Shown in pieces: positions 11,925 to 23,321 of a stretch of DNA of 64,000 nucleotides; the stretch's first letter is position 1, and the number at the start of each line of letters is the position of its first letter. This DNA is from Chelydra serpentina (taxonomy: Eukaryota > Chordata > Testudines > Chelydridae), in NCBI GenBank assembly GCA_037349315.1, contig JBAIAC010000021.1, positions 434,001-498,000 on the forward strand, given 5' to 3'. The notes below the pieces were generated by a model that saw nothing but the letters and a program-made list of their open reading frames with translations, did no database searches and was not told the DNA's origin. Position numbers and translations under genes: made by a program.

Positions 11925-11942
11925 TGGTGGAGAATGCGGGCA
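11925..11942 (+). other. Primer-binding site
   Basis: Begins TGGTGGAGAATGCGGGC, two bases after the LTR end. It starts with TGG, complementary to the CCA end of a tRNA, and is followed by a T-arm-like ATCGATCCC. I could not name the matching tRNA. Confidence 0.7.
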
Positions 11943-11996
11943 TCGATCCCCTTAACCCTGTGAGAAGGGACCCGAGGGAGAGCGTGCCTGACCAAA

Positions 11997-14900
11997 ATGG
12001 ACATGGAGAAGCTTATTAAGTTCTTGGCCGAGAGCCAACAACAGCAGCAGGCTACCCAGCTCCAGCAGCAGCAGCAGCAGGCTGCCGCCCAGCTCCAGCA
12101 GCAGCAGCAGCTGGTCCAGCAGCTCAGCACTCAACAACAGCAGCTGCTTGTGGAGCTGGGGCGCCAGAACCGGGAGCATCAGCAACAATGCCTGCAGCAA
12201 CTGGCGACGATGCTACCCCGCTCTGCGGAGCCCCAGTCAGCGGGGGCCACCGGGTCACCCAGCGCGGCCCCCCCAGTCCGATTGACCAAGATGGGCCCCA
12301 CCGACGACCCCGAGGCCTTCCTAGTGACCTTTGAGAGGGTGGCGCTAGTCGCTGGGTGGGCCCCAGACCAATGGGCGACCCTCCTGGCCCCGTATCTGAC
12401 CGGGACTGCCCAAACGGTGTATCGGGGCCTGTCCGCGGAGGAGGCCCGTGACTACACCCAAGTAAAGGCGGCCATCCTGGATGCCTTGGACATTAGTCCC
12501 GAGACCTTTCGCCAGCGGTTCCGGACCCTAGCCTATCCTACGGGAGCCCGACCCCGGGTGGTGGCTCAGGAGCTTCGGGAGGCATGCAAACGATGGCTAC
12601 AGCCCGAGCGGCGGACCCCAGGGGAACTCCTGGAACAGATCCTTCTAGAGCAGTTCACCCATATACTCCCACCACGAGGGAAGGCGTGGGTCCTCCGTCA
12701 TCGGCCAGTGACAGTCGCCGCTGCCATCACCTTGATGGAGGATTTCCTCGCGGCCGAGGCCCCCGTGGGGCCAACTACCCGAGCTGCCCCGCCGGTACCG
12801 GGGCGCCCCACTCCAGAGAAGAGGGACCCCATCCGGGGCGAACCGCGAAAGTCCTGGCGGGACACCGAGCCCCAACCCAGGATGACCGCGGGCCCGGTCC
12901 GACAAGCCCCGATACCTCGGCCCTTACCCCGGGGGGCCAACCGAAGCCTCCCAAAGGACCCGACCAGAACCCCGCCCCGGCCGAGACGACCGGAGCTCGG
13001 ACCATGTTTCTCCTGCGGGAGGCATGGCCACTTGCAGCGGGACTGCACCGAGATGGACTGCAGCTTTGGCCAGGTCTGTGCGGGAGATGCCCGTGCCCGG
13101 CGGCCCCAAGCCGCCAAGATCACAGTGCCAGTGGTTGTCGGGGAGCGCCCAACTCTGGCCCTGATTGATTCAGGCTGTGGCCAGACCTTAGTGCGGCAAA
13201 ACCTCGGCCTACAGACTGATCCAGGCCTGGGGACGATTCGTCTGCAGTGCATCCACGGGGACGTAAGGCCATACCCCAGCGCCCGAGTCCGGCTAACCGT
13301 GGATGGGGTGACACGACTGATGGTGGTCGGTCTGGCTCCTCGGCTAGCCTATCCAGTGATCCTAGGGCGAGACTGGCCGGAGTTCCCTGAAGTCCTCCGG
13401 GCGAACACCGAGGAGGGTCCGGCGGCGACCCCAGCCCTGGAAGGAGATCCTCCCGAGGCCCAGTCAGAAGGCGGTGAGACACCAGACGATACTGGACCAA
13501 GGGAGGAACCCGAAGACTCTCCGCGGGACGCCGCGGATGGGCCCCAGCTGCATACGGATTTCTGCCGTGATCAACGGGCGGATCCTGCGCTCAGCCATGC
13601 GTATGAGCAGCTGGCAGCCGTCGATGGAGCCATAACTGACCCCCAGCGGGCGACACAGTGGCCCCACTTCGAGCTGCGCCAGGACCGCCTGTACCGGATA
13701 GAGCGGGACCGGCATACCGGGGAATCCCGAACCCAACTGCTCGTGCCCCGGTGTCACCGACGAGCGGTGATGAAGCTCGCCCATGATATTCCCGCAGCTG
13801 GGCATTTGGGCCACGAAAAGACCCTGGCCCGCATACTGATGCGGTTCTTCTGGCCAGGTATACACCAAGAGGTGAGGAGCTACTGCCAGTCATGTCCAGA
13901 GTGCCAGTTGGCTGCCCCGCCGCAGACACCTAAGGCCCCCCTGATCCCCATGCCCCTCGTCGAAACACCGTTCGAACGGGTGGCTATGGACCTGGTGGGG
14001 CCCCTTCAAAAAAGTTCGGCCGGGTTCCAATACATCCTGGTGATGGTGGACTACGCTACCCGGTTCCCAGAAGCAATACCACTCCGGAGCATCACCGCCC
14101 GAACCATCGCGGGGGAACTGGTGAAGGTCTTTGCTCGGGTAGGCCTGCCCCGGGAGATCCTCACAGATCAGGGGACCAACTTTACGTCCCGGCTGCTGCA
14201 GCAGGTGTGCGAACTCCTGGGGATTAAACAGTTACGTACGTCGGTCTACCACCCACAAACGGACGGTTTGGTCGAACGGTTCAACCGCACCCTGAAGGCC
14301 ATGTTACGGAAGTTCCCCCCAGAAGAGCTACGCCGGTGGGACCAGCTACTCCCACCGCTGCTCTTGGCGGTCCGAGAGGTACCCCAGTCGTCCACCAAGT
14401 TCTCCCCGTTTGAGCTGCTATATGGGCGCCGCCCCCGGGGGCTACTGGACCTGATGCGCGAAACCTGGGAGCAAGCCCCGTCTCCGGCCCAGGGTCTCTT
14501 GAAATATGTCTTCCAGCTCCAGGATCACCTTACGCAAGCCGGGGCTCTAGCTAGGGAGAATCTGAAGGCCGCACAAGAAGCTCAGGCCCAGATGTATAAC
14601 CGCGGCGCACGAGTCCGCGACTTCCAACCCGGCGATCGGGTTCTGCTCCTTTTGCCCTCCAGCGAATCAAAATTACTGGCCCGGTGGCAAGGGCCGTATG
14701 AGGTAGCCCGGAAGGTTGGGCCCGTCACCTACGAGATCCACCAGCCCGACCGGCGCCGGAGGACGCAGCGGTATCATGTTAACCTCCTAAAACCGTGGCG
14801 GGAGCGGGAGGGACTCTTTATCAACCCTTCCCCGCCGGAGCCCGAACTGGGCCCCCGGGCCACCCTTCCGGAGGACCCCGTAAGCCCTCAGCTCGGGGAG

Positions 14901-16940
14901 ACCCTTACAGAAGAACAGCTCAAGCAGACCCAGTGCCTCCTCCGGGCGTTCCCGCGAACCTTTACGGTCCAGCCTGGATACACGACCCTCGTCCAGCACA
15001 CCATCCAGACGGAACCGGGGGTGGTGATCAGAGAGGCGACCCGGCCAGTGCCTTATCACATGCGGCAAATTATTGAGGAGGAAGTGCAGGCCATGTTGGA
15101 CCTGGGGGTTATCGAGCCCTCGCAGAGCGAATGGCGCAGCCCCGTAGTGCTGGTCCCCAAACCGGATGGCACGCGGCGGTTTTGCATCGACTTTCGACGC
15201 GTCAACGCCGTCTCCAAGTTTGATGCGTACCCGATGCCCCGGGTGGACGAGTTGCTGGGCCGGTTAGGAGAGGCCCGGTTCATCACTACCCTCGACCTGA
15301 GCAAAGGGTATTGGCAGATTCCCCTCGACCCCGCCTCCAGGGAGAAGACCGCCTTTGCCACACCGACCGGCCTCTACCAGTTCACTCGGATGCCCTTCGG
15401 CCTCCATGGGGCCCCTGCAACGTTCCAAAGACTAATGGACCGCCTCCTCCAACCCCATCGAGATTACGCCGCGGCTTATCTTGACGACGTGGTGGTGTAC
15501 AGTAGCCAGTGGGAGGACCACCTGGAGCGGGTAGCGGCGGTTTTGAGGTCCCTCCGGGCCGCCGGGTTGACGGCCAATCCCAAGAAGTGCCGCCTTGGAT
15601 GGCAGGAAACCACCTATCTGGGGTACACCATCGGGAGAGGACAAGTGAGACCCCTTGTGGGAAAGGTCCAGGCCTTGACGGCCTGCCCGGCCCCCACGAC
15701 AAAGCGACAAGTGCGTCAGTTTTTGGGACTTGCCGGATACTATCGACGGTTCATCCCTCAGTTCGCCTCTATCGCAACCCCTTTGACGGGACTCTTGACG
15801 AAGGACAGCCCCCGCCGGATAGTGTGGACCTCGGAGTGTGAGGACGCTTTCCAGGAGCTCAAAGCCAGTCTCTGTCGGGAGCCCGTTCTCTATAGTCCGG
15901 ACTTTCATCGCGAGTTCATTCTCCAGACGGACGCCTCAGAGGTGGGACTGGGGGCTGTCCTGTCCCAGGAAGTGGATGGAGAAGAACATCCCATCCTCTA
16001 CCTAAGTCGGAAATTGTTTCCCCGTGAACGGAACTACGCAGTAATCGAAAAAGAGGCCCTGGCGGTGAAATGGGCCTGTGATGCATTGCGTTACTACCTC
16101 CTCGGAGCCCCGTTCCTGCTAGTCACCGATCATGCCGCCCTTCAGTGGCTGGCCAAGATGAAGAATAACAACATGAGGCTGACACGCTGGTACCTGACGC
16201 TGCTGCCCTATGCTTTTACTGTCCGCCATAGGGCAGGTAAGGACCACGTCAATGCCGACTTCTTCTCCCGCTTGGGGGATTTGGACTGGTCTGGCCCCGA
16301 TGAACGGGAACCAGCCTTGAGGAGGGGGGTGTGTAGCGAGGCGGGCTGGCGCCCCACCACCCCGCAGAGTGAAACACCAGCCCAGTGGCCAGAGTGGGCG
16401 GGGCCAGGAGGCTCAGGGCCCGCTCCACCCCGAGACGGGCCGCGACCCGGAAGCAGAATGGCACGACCCGGAAGTAGAAGGGAGCGACCCGGAAGTATAA
16501 AGGCGGGCCTGCGGAGCTCACTAGAGACCCAGCCAGCAGGGAGACCAGACGCAGCCGGCTTACCTCGGGACTGGGAAACCCCTGTGGCCCCAGGTACTCG
16601 CCTGGACTGGCCGGGCCCACCGAGTGGCCCCTCTCCAGAGGAGTGGCCGGGCCCACCGAGTGGCCCCTCTCCAGAGGAGTGGCCGGGCCCGCCGAGCGGC
16701 CCCTCTCCAGAGGAGTGGCCAGAACTGCCAAGCGGCTACTTTCCAGAAGAGTTGCCGGACCTGCCGAGTGACCGCGAGTCGGACGAGGAGCCCATGAGGC
16801 TAGACCCCGCCGAGGACACCCCCTGGACTCAGGTACCGCCCGAGGGGGAGTTAGGAAGTGGCCCGGGGACAGCCGACCCCAATCTGGCTGCACCGGGGCC
16901 AGAGCCCATGTCAGTGTGTTGCGGCCAGGATCCCCACTGA
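11997..16940 (+). CDS. Gag-Pol polyprotein, Gmr1-like order, 1647 aa
   Basis: Encodes all retrotransposition functions in one frame with no frameshift or stop between gag and pol. Order by residue: Gln-rich coiled coil (14-67, CAG repeats); capsid with a SCAN-like C-terminal part (about 170-255, key phrases [15 protein letters not shown] and LEQFTHILP); CCHC knuckle [14 protein letters not shown] (337-350); retropepsin with active-site D391-S-G and VILGRDW (454-460); integrase zinc-binding region (H596/H603, C633/C636) and catalytic D665, D724, E760 with exact 35-residue spacing; GPY motif (899-901); reverse transcriptase with LDLSKGYWQ (1099) and YLDD (1161-1164); RNase H with D1312, E1353, D1378. 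From residue 1446 the frame is encoded by the 3' LTR: a Pro/Glu-rich tail with three exact 12-residue repeats ([12 protein letters not shown]). Start chosen at the first ATG, context AAAATGG, 72 bp after the primer site. No catalytic residue appears lost. Confidence 0.95.
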   Translation: MDMEKLIKFLAESQQQQQATQLQQQQQQAAAQLQQQQQLVQQLSTQQQQLLVELGRQNREHQQQCLQQLATMLPRSAEPQSAGATGSPSAAPPVRLTKMGPTDDPEAFLVTFERVALVAGWAPDQWATLLAPYLTGTAQTVYRGLSAEEARDYTQVKAAILDALDISPETFRQRFRTLAYPTGARPRVVAQELREACKRWLQPERRTPGELLEQILLEQFTHILPPRGKAWVLRHRPVTVAAAITLMEDFLAAEAPVGPTTRAAPPVPGRPTPEKRDPIRGEPRKSWRDTEPQPRMTAGPVRQAPIPRPLPRGANRSLPKDPTRTPPRPRRPELGPCFSCGRHGHLQRDCTEMDCSFGQVCAGDARARRPQAAKITVPVVVGERPTLALIDSGCGQTLVRQNLGLQTDPGLGTIRLQCIHGDVRPYPSARVRLTVDGVTRLMVVGLAPRLAYPVILGRDWPEFPEVLRANTEEGPAATPALEGDPPEAQSEGGETPDDTGPREEPEDSPRDAADGPQLHTDFCRDQRADPALSHAYEQLAAVDGAITDPQRATQWPHFELRQDRLYRIERDRHTGESRTQLLVPRCHRRAVMKLAHDIPAAGHLGHEKTLARILMRFFWPGIHQEVRSYCQSCPECQLAAPPQTPKAPLIPMPLVETPFERVAMDLVGPLQKSSAGFQYILVMVDYATRFPEAIPLRSITARTIAGELVKVFARVGLPREILTDQGTNFTSRLLQQVCELLGIKQLRTSVYHPQTDGLVERFNRTLKAMLRKFPPEELRRWDQLLPPLLLAVREVPQSSTKFSPFELLYGRRPRGLLDLMRETWEQAPSPAQGLLKYVFQLQDHLTQAGALARENLKAAQEAQAQMYNRGARVRDFQPGDRVLLLLPSSESKLLARWQGPYEVARKVGPVTYEIHQPDRRRRTQRYHVNLLKPWREREGLFINPSPPEPELGPRATLPEDPVSPQLGETLTEEQLKQTQCLLRAFPRTFTVQPGYTTLVQHTIQTEPGVVIREATRPVPYHMRQIIEEEVQAMLDLGVIEPSQSEWRSPVVLVPKPDGTRRFCIDFRRVNAVSKFDAYPMPRVDELLGRLGEARFITTLDLSKGYWQIPLDPASREKTAFATPTGLYQFTRMPFGLHGAPATFQRLMDRLLQPHRDYAAAYLDDVVVYSSQWEDHLERVAAVLRSLRAAGLTANPKKCRLGWQETTYLGYTIGRGQVRPLVGKVQALTACPAPTTKRQVRQFLGLAGYYRRFIPQFASIATPLTGLLTKDSPRRIVWTSECEDAFQELKASLCREPVLYSPDFHREFILQTDASEVGLGAVLSQEVDGEEHPILYLSRKLFPRERNYAVIEKEALAVKWACDALRYYLLGAPFLLVTDHAALQWLAKMKNNNMRLTRWYLTLLPYAFTVRHRAGKDHVNADFFSRLGDLDWSGPDEREPALRRGVCSEAGWRPTTPQSETPAQWPEWAGPGGSGPAPPRDGPRPGSRMARPGSRRERPGSIKAGLRSSLETQPAGRPDAAGLPRDWETPVAPGTRLDWPGPPSGPSPEEWPGPPSGPSPEEWPGPPSGPSPEEWPELPSGYFPEELPDLPSDRESDEEPMRLDPAEDTPWTQVPPEGELGSGPGTADPNLAAPGPEPMSVCCGQDPH
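16319..16329 (+). other. Polypurine tract
   Basis: GAGGAGGGGGG ends three bases before the 3' LTR and would prime plus-strand synthesis. It also encodes part of the polyprotein (Arg-Arg-Gly). Confidence 0.75.
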
Positions 16941-17954
16941 CCCAGCGGCGGATCCTTTGCCGCTGTTAGGGCCCCGGGCCGGGACGCAGTGGAGTGGGTG
17001 GGCCTGCGTCCCCCCTGCCACCCCAGGTGTGGGTGGCAGTCTCCCCCTCTCCCAGGTTCCCCAGAACCAGGACCTGGGTTTGCTCAGCCCCTGCGTAAGG
17101 GTCTGAGCCCTGAACTGTTAGCTGCCCCGCCCTGCCCCAGGGCCAGGGCTTATTGACATACTGTTGCTCAGCCCCTGCGTAAGGGTCTGAGCCCTGAACT
17201 GTTAGCTGCCCCGCCCTGCCCCAGGGCCAGGGCTTATTGACTTACTGTTTGCTCAGCCCCTGCGTAAGGGTCTGAGCCCTGAACTGTTAGCTGCCCCGCC
17301 CTGCCCCAGGGCCAGGGCTTATTGACATACTGTTCGCTCAGCCCCTGCTTGAGGGTCTGAGCCCTGAACTGTTAGCTGCCCCGCCCTGCCCCAGGGCCAG
17401 GGCTTATTGACTTACTGTTGCTCAGCCCCTGCGTAAGGGTCTGAGCCCTGAACTGTTAGCTGCCCCGCCCTGCCCCAGGGCCAGGGCTTATTGACATACT
17501 GTTTGCTCAGCCCCTGCTTGAGGGTCTGAGCCCTGAACTGTTAGCTGCCCCGCCCTGCCCCAGGGCCAGGGCTTATTGACATACTGTTTGCTCAGCCCCT
17601 GCGTGAGGGTCTGAGCCCTGAACTATTTGCTGCCCTGCCCTGCCCCAGGGCCAGGGCTTATTGACTTACTGTTGCTCAGCCCCTGCTTGAGGGTCTGAGC
17701 TTTGAACTATTTGCTGCCCCGCCCTGCCCCAGGGCTCGGGCTCATTGACTTGCTGTTTGCTCAGCCCCTGCCTGAGGGCCTGAGCTCTCGGCTGTTTGTT
17801 ACCCGCCCTGACCAGGGCCAGGGCTTAGCCGCTACCGCACCGGACCCGACCCGAGGAGTTCGGGTCTGAGACCGCCGATTCCCCAAGATACTCGACCGAG
17901 CACAGCGAGGCGGGCTGGCGCCCCACCACCCCGCCGTAGACCGAGACTCTTACA
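16332..17954 (+). repeat. 3' LTR (1623 bp)
   Basis: Same length and ends as the 5' LTR, at a constant offset of 6032 bp. The first 609 bp are translated as the C-terminus of the polyprotein, so coding and LTR overlap. Followed directly by the target duplication GTAAG. Confidence 0.95.
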
Positions 17955-17959
17955 GTAAG

Positions 17960-18497
17960 GTTGTTGTTTTTTTGGTTTTTTTAGGACTATGATCTGTTTA
18001 CTGAGTTCAACGGGAATAGAAGCGGGGAGAGACAAGATAAAGAGCTAATAGGTGCTTGTAATGGTCCTTTTCCTCTCAGGCTCAGAGGGAGGCCTGGCTG
18101 TCTTTTCACAGCTGATAGCAATCATCCGCCCTCTGGGCGGAAAGAACAGCAAGCAGTCATTAGTCCAGACAGCCTCCTGGCTTGGGCAAACAGCAATCAA
18201 CAGTCTGGACTCTGACCCTCTGGGCAGGGCAAAGCAATAAGCAGGCTTTAGCCCAAAGCCTTTGGGAGGGGCAGTTTAGCCACCTCTGCTATAAATTTCA
18301 GTCAAGCAGCAAGCATAGAACAAACTTACCCTCAAAGTCATGTATTGGCTCTTCCACTGGGAAAACACCTTTGCACAAACCCTGTTTGCTAGCCAACGCT
18401 ATACAAGAAACCTAGGCTTGTGTACCGCCCAGCATCCAATTGATTCAAGATTCTCTTTTGTGCAGTATTACTGTATGGCTCTTAACCAGTTGCCCCA
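17960..18497. other. No recognised gene
   Basis: Short intergenic stretch after the retrotransposon. It contains two loosely repeated phrases around CTCTGGGCGG/CTCTGGGCAGGG. I see no coding or known repeat signature. Confidence 0.35.
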
Positions 18498-18505
18498 CCT
18501 CAGAG

Positions 18506-18750
18506 TAGGGTGACCAGACGTCCCGATAAAATCGGGACCGTCCCGATTTCAGACCATTTGTCCCGCGTCCCGATGGCTGGTCGGGATGCCTTTTGTCCCG
18601 ATTTTCCGTCTTCCGGATGCAGAGGCTTTTTTTCTTTGCTCAACAAGTTTGGTTGAGCCTTTTTTTTTTGCTCAACAAGTTTGGTTGAGCGGTTTTGGGT
18701 TTTTTTTGTGGGAAGTCCCGATTTTCGGGTCTTCCCATCTGGTCACCCTA
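18506..18750. mobile_element. hAT-type MITE with exact 8-bp target duplication
   Basis: TAGGGTGACCAGA at the left and TCTGGTCACCCTA at the right. The flanks are CCTCAGAG on both sides (18498-18505 and 18751-18758). At 245 bp it is longer than its relatives and holds a tandem pair of a 30-bp unit containing GCTCAACAAGTTTGGTTGAGC. Confidence 0.9.
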
Positions 18751-18984
18751 CCTCAGAGGTAGCTGCATTTCAATGTTGTCTGGTGTTGCGGTGTGGCTGC
18801 TAAGCAGCTGCTTTGCCCCACCAATCTAGGGCAGCAGGAAGAGGGAGGCTAATACAAGCACAGATGGGCCTAATGGTCTGATCCGGGGGAGAAAGAAGGG
18901 GCCTGGATGAGCCCATGGGTCTGATCTGGGGGAGAAGGATGGGGTGGGATACTGGGCTAGATGCTGTCTTTCCCTGTCTAGACT

Positions 18985-19430
18985 AGGGATCTCAAACTTG
19001 AATCACCAGGAGGGCCACATGAGGACTAGTACATTGGCCCGAGGGCCGCATCACTGACACCCTCTGCCCCCGTCCCCGTCCCCACTCCACCCCCTCCATG
19101 AGGCCCTGCCCCCTCCCACCTCTTCCCCGCACCAACTCTTCCCTCTCCCTGCCCCTATTCCAACCCCTTCCCCAAATCCCCACTCCAGCCCCGCCTCTTC
19201 TCCGCCTCCTCCCCTGAGTACATGGCTCCCCGCTCCTCCCCCATCCCTCCTGGAAAGCGCTAAGCGCCTGGAGGTAGGCAGAGGAGCGGGGACGCGGCGC
19301 ACTGGGGGGAGGGAGAGCAGGGTGGGAGGAGAGCTTGGTGGCCCGCAGGAAATAACTCCGGGAGGGCGGGGAGCTTGACAGCCCGCAGGAAATAACCCCG
19401 CAGGCCCCGTGTTTGAGACCTGGTAGGAGA
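18985..19430. mobile_element. Probable non-autonomous DNA element (TCTCAAAC termini)
   Basis: Left end AGGGATCTCAAACT and right end GTTTGAGACCT are inverted relative to each other. The interior is C-rich and carries the phrase GAGGGCCGCATCACTGACACC. No clear target duplication was seen. Confidence 0.5.
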
Positions 19431-19613
19431 GGACCTGAGGAGCAAGATTGGAAATATCCTCTAAGACCATGGCACTCAAGATTATGGCCCTAAAGCTGTG
19501 GACCACCACAACATCCCTGCTAGCCTTCTGCTTAGAACTGCACGATGCCCTCAGGGATAGAGCTCCCATCCTCCTGCTACAAAAACCCAGGCCCTGAACC
19601 CCTGCAGTAAAGC

Positions 19614-19736
19614 TAGGGTGACCAGACAGCAAGTGTGAAAAATCGGGACGGGGTGGGGGGGTAATAGGAGCCTATATAAGAAAAAGACCCAAAAATCGGG
19701 ACTGTCCCTATAAAATCGGGACATCTGGTCACCCTA
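19614..19736. mobile_element. hAT-type MITE with exact 8-bp target duplication
   Basis: A 123-bp element with TAGGGTGACCAGA / TCTGGTCACCCTA ends and AGTAAAGC on both sides. Internal sequence is GATTTTT/CGGGAC-rich and matches the copy at 23322 in reverse orientation. Confidence 0.92.
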
Positions 19737-19744
19737 AGTAAAGC

Positions 19745-21900
19745 CCCCCCTCACTAGCTGTAAAGTGTATCTATCAAAGGGCCCATGATACACATTTGGG
19801 CAGCTCTGATTTCTACCAGCAGAGGGCATGAGAGCACAGACACACATTACCCAGTGCGTTATCGATAGGCGTGGCAGAAGTCAATGTTTATCATTTCAAC
19901 AGATATTGGTTTTCTTTTAAACTTTTTTTTTTTAGATTTTGACTGACTTAAATTTTCAGTGGCATGAAATTATGGGGGAGGGGTCAGACAATTATTTTGT
20001 GACAAACAGATGTGGAGATTCAAAACGGGAAAGCTTTTGAAACGGTTAAAACACACATTGTCAATATCGCATCTCAACAGATACAAAGTAAATAGCCTGA
20101 CATCCCTGTTTTTACTGTCCATTTGCGACAAGACCCATTCAAAAGTCTGAATCGCTGGATTTGGACTCTAATAAGTTCTCAAGCAGCATTTTTCTTACTT
20201 TCCCTATCTGTAAATTTCTATTATCAATGGAAACATGTTTTTGTCAGTTTGTGTGTGCGCAATGAAATCCACTTTTACTGAATGAAAATCGAATCCTTCC
20301 AAGCCTAATTATAAAATTTTCCTTGCTCTCTCTTGATCATGGATTTTCTCAGGAGCAGATCACGGGATGGGAACAGGCACCATTAACATTTTTAGGACAC
20401 CTCAGTGTGGAGTGAATTCTTCCAGTTCAGCAGCATTGACACTTCCTTTTCTCTTAAAACTGGGGGCTCTGTCAGTTTTTAAATCCAATTCTTCTGTCAC
20501 ACAGACCAGTTTCTCCCCTCAGAAGAAATCAGATGGAGAAATCCCTATTAATGTCTTATCTAGTCCACATGCTGTACAGCCCTGTTGCAATACCTCACCC
20601 CAGAGGTGGCTGCATTTTGATACTGGACGAGCAATCTCTCAGTCTCCAGACTGCAAGGTGCTGTGGTGAAACGCATTCGGGAAGATTTTATATTAGCAAA
20701 CAGGTTAACAAACCCCAGTTCATTCTCTCTCTTCCCCTCAGATATGCATTTTGTTCACAGGCACTGAGAACAGCTGAGCCAGCGGGTGACTGCAGTGAGC
20801 AGCGTTCTGGATAAATTATACGGCACCACTCTCGGTGGCTAGCAAAACTCAACCGTTAAATCGGGGAGTACAAATCCGGAGAAGATGCGGAAGCTGTATG
20901 CGCTCGTCCTGAGCTGGAACAGGGACTGCGGGGTGGCTCTACCAGGCACTGGAGGACAGCCACAAACACCATGTGGAAGAGTTTTAGGGGAGATAAATGC
21001 AGGCTCTCAGAGGGGCTGCATCCAACCTCATTACAGGGAGCTCAGGACTCCAGTTCTGATCCTTCCGTCCCCGCCAGGCTGCACTAGGGCTCAGACAGCC
21101 TCACCAAGGCCCCGCCCCAAGACCTCACACAGTCAGGGAGACTCATCCAAAGCTCCTGCCTCCCCGCTGGCCTCAGCTGCCCTGGCCTTTGGGGGAAGAG
21201 GCGGAGCAGGGGGCAGGGCCTGGGGGAGAGGCAAGGCAGGGGGTGGGGCCTCCGGGGAACAGGTGGGGCAGGGGGAGGTTCCAGCACTCCTGCTGTAGTG
21301 TCAGGTTTTCAGAAATTAGAAAGTAGGCAACCCTACACCCGAGTACAGACAGCTCCATTCACCCCTACCGCTCCCGCACTGATCGCCGTGTGTCCACCAA
21401 CGCTCACACACTGGGCACGGACAGCAGCTGCCATGACTCTGCAATATTGGCTGGGAAATCCGATTGTGGCAGCTGGCTGGGCCGAGCTGGGCTGCTAGAT
21501 CCTCCCCACCCCAAATCACAGTGGATCCGTGCCCCCAGAGTGAGAAGGCATGAGGGTCCCCAGGTGTCTGGAACAGCAGTGCAGGGGGCTCCCCCATAAG
21601 GGGCTCCCATAGCCCCTGGTTCCCAGGAGGAAGAGAATGGGATGGGGAATGGAACCCAGGCATCCGGGACGACAATGCTGCACTCCCAGACCCTGGGGGT
21701 GCAGGGGAAGACTGGGATGCCGAATGGGACCCAGGCATCCGGGAGGGCAGTGCAGGGCGCTCGCTGTGCTGGGGAATGAGAGCCATGTCTTCCCATGCCA
21801 GCAGCTGCCTGAGCCAGTCGCCTGTCACCTTTCCCTCCCCCTCCTGCTCTGCAGACAAAAAACTGGCCGGTGTCCTGTGCTTCCCAGAACAGCAGCCGGT
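19745..21900. other. No recognised gene; repeats only
   Basis: AT-rich from 19850 to 20880, with no family resemblance. From about 21040 to 21335 there is a CG-rich segment ending AGTAGGCAACCCTAC, which looks like the end of another TAGGGTTGCC-type DNA element. The rest is the upstream flank of TRIM72. Confidence 0.4.
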
Positions 21901-21907
21901 TATTGAT

Positions 21908-21917
21908 CTATATATAG
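21908..21917 (+). promoter_or_regulatory. MEF2/TATA element of the TRIM72 promoter
   Basis: CTATATATAG fits the MEF2 consensus exactly (YTAWWWWTAR) and doubles as a TATA box. E-box CAGCTG sequences lie near 21801 and 21976. TRIM72 is a striated-muscle gene known to respond to MyoD-type factors with MEF2, so the arrangement fits. Confidence 0.65.
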
Positions 21918-21939
21918 AGGCGGGGAGGGGCCGTGGGGC

Positions 21940-22062
21940 AGTCGCGCTGCGGCTGAACCCATCCTATCCCAGCAGTCAGCTGCTCCTCGGTGCCCGTCCG
22001 ATCGCTGCGCCGCTTCGCCCTCCAACCGGACCCTGCTCCCCACTCCGTCTCCTCCGATCTCA
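21940..22062 (+). other. TRIM72: Predicted non-coding first exon of TRIM72
   Basis: It lies about 25-30 bp below the TATA and ends at a donor GTAAGA (22063). It would splice to an acceptor at 23911-23913 (CTCTCTGCCAG), 18 bp before the TRIM72 start codon. The 5' end is an estimate. The GC-rich exon and the match of donor and acceptor to a leader intron of about 1.85 kb support it. Confidence 0.5.
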
Positions 22063-23007
22063 GTAAGACGCTGCTTTCTTTCTCTCCCGCCCGGGGCGGT
22101 GGCTGTGGGTATATTTCATGGCCCCTTGGGCTGTATGCAGCCTACGGCGACCGGGGTGCCAGGGTCCAGGCTTAGAGGGTGGTTGGGAAAACTCGAAGGG
22201 AGGCATCGGCTTTCTCAAGGGCGTAGAACGGGGCAGGCTGTGTGGGCAAGAGCAGAGGGTCTGACGGGGAGATGGGCTTAGCCGCGGCCCTCTAGGATAG
22301 CACTGGGGGTTAGCTGGCGCAAGCCGGAGCTACTTAGCTCTGGGCAGGGATCAGAAATACTCAGAGTGACGCCTCTGTCTGCGTCTCTGTGTCCGTCCAT
22401 TGTCAGTCTGTCTCCATATCTCATGTCTTTTCTCTCCCCTCTCCTGCGCGTCGTTTTAACCCCATGGCGCTGACATTGAGCCGGGACAGCTTGTGTGCAG
22501 GAAGAGCATGTGGCAGGGAAAGAGGGGGGTGGGCCAGAGAAGGGAGCTGCCTAGGGGGGTGAGGCTGGTTTGGGTTAGATAGTCTCTCTGGGCAGAGGCT
22601 AAAAATGTTCCTTGGTGTTTCTCTCTCTGTGTTTGTGTGTCTGTCTCATTCCCTCCATCCCTCTCCCTTCCCCCCTCAACCCTGGGTCCGACGCACGGAG
22701 AAGCCATCCAGTCCCCAGTTGCTTCATGACAGGCCCCTCCGGAATGGATCTCACCCATCTCTACCCATTGGGGATCAGTCTACTCCCTCCCTTCTGCTTT
22801 CACCCCCTCCCAGCACCCCTCTAGCTCCTTATTCCCAGCTGCAATGTGGGCAAGCGGGGCAGGATATGGGGAAATTAACCCCCTCATCCCACTCGGGAAA
22901 TGACCTTTATTGGTCCTCAGACGTGGTCCTGACATTGGCCTGCAGCATGGTCTGGAGAGGGCTCAGCCCAGACCGCTCCCCATTGTAGCAACAGCACAGC
23001 ATGAGAT

Positions 23008-23085
23008 TCATAGATTCCAGACGGGACCATTATGAGTGTCGAGTCTGAACCCCTGGATAGCACAGGCCAGAGACCTGTAACCCCC
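23008..23085 (-). mobile_element. CR1 3'-end fragment
   Basis: Plus-strand phrase GATTCATAGATTCCAGACGG followed by GGACCATTATGA is the reverse of the CR1 3' tail type. It is short and sits in the TRIM72 leader intron. Confidence 0.55.
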
Positions 23086-23321
23086 ACATACACCCATGCT
23101 TCAGATCAAGCCAACTACTTCTTGTCCTGCCTGCACTCCATCCCAACAGTACAATGACTGCAACACAACACACCTCTGCACCAAAACAGCATGCAATGCA
23201 ATGCCAATCGGTGCATGTGGAATTCACTGCCATCAATACTTGGTGCTTAACTAGACAACGGGGCAATGCCCTGCCACTCACGGCACACTGCAGCAGAGAT
23301 GCATATTCGCTGCCGTACAGC

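Larger units (their letters stand above)
10300..17954 (+). mobile_element. Complete Gmr1-like Ty3/gypsy LTR retrotransposon
   Basis: A 7655-bp element bounded by two 1623-bp direct LTRs (TGTAGC...TTACA) and flanked by the 5-bp target duplication GTAAG (10295-10299 and 17955-17959). It has a primer-binding site next to the 5' LTR, a purine tract next to the 3' LTR and one uninterrupted 1647-codon frame. I noticed no difference between the LTRs, and their open frames translate identically, which points to a very recent insertion. The pol order is protease, integrase, reverse transcriptase, RNase H, as in Gmr1 elements and unlike canonical Ty3/gypsy. No envelope gene is present. It looks intact, but activity cannot be judged from sequence alone. 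Confidence 0.95.

Noticed and set aside
10265..16893. Antisense frames across the gypsy LTRs and pol (up to 214 codons)
   Set aside because: Mirror frames of a GC-rich coding sequence; the sense frame carries all catalytic motifs.
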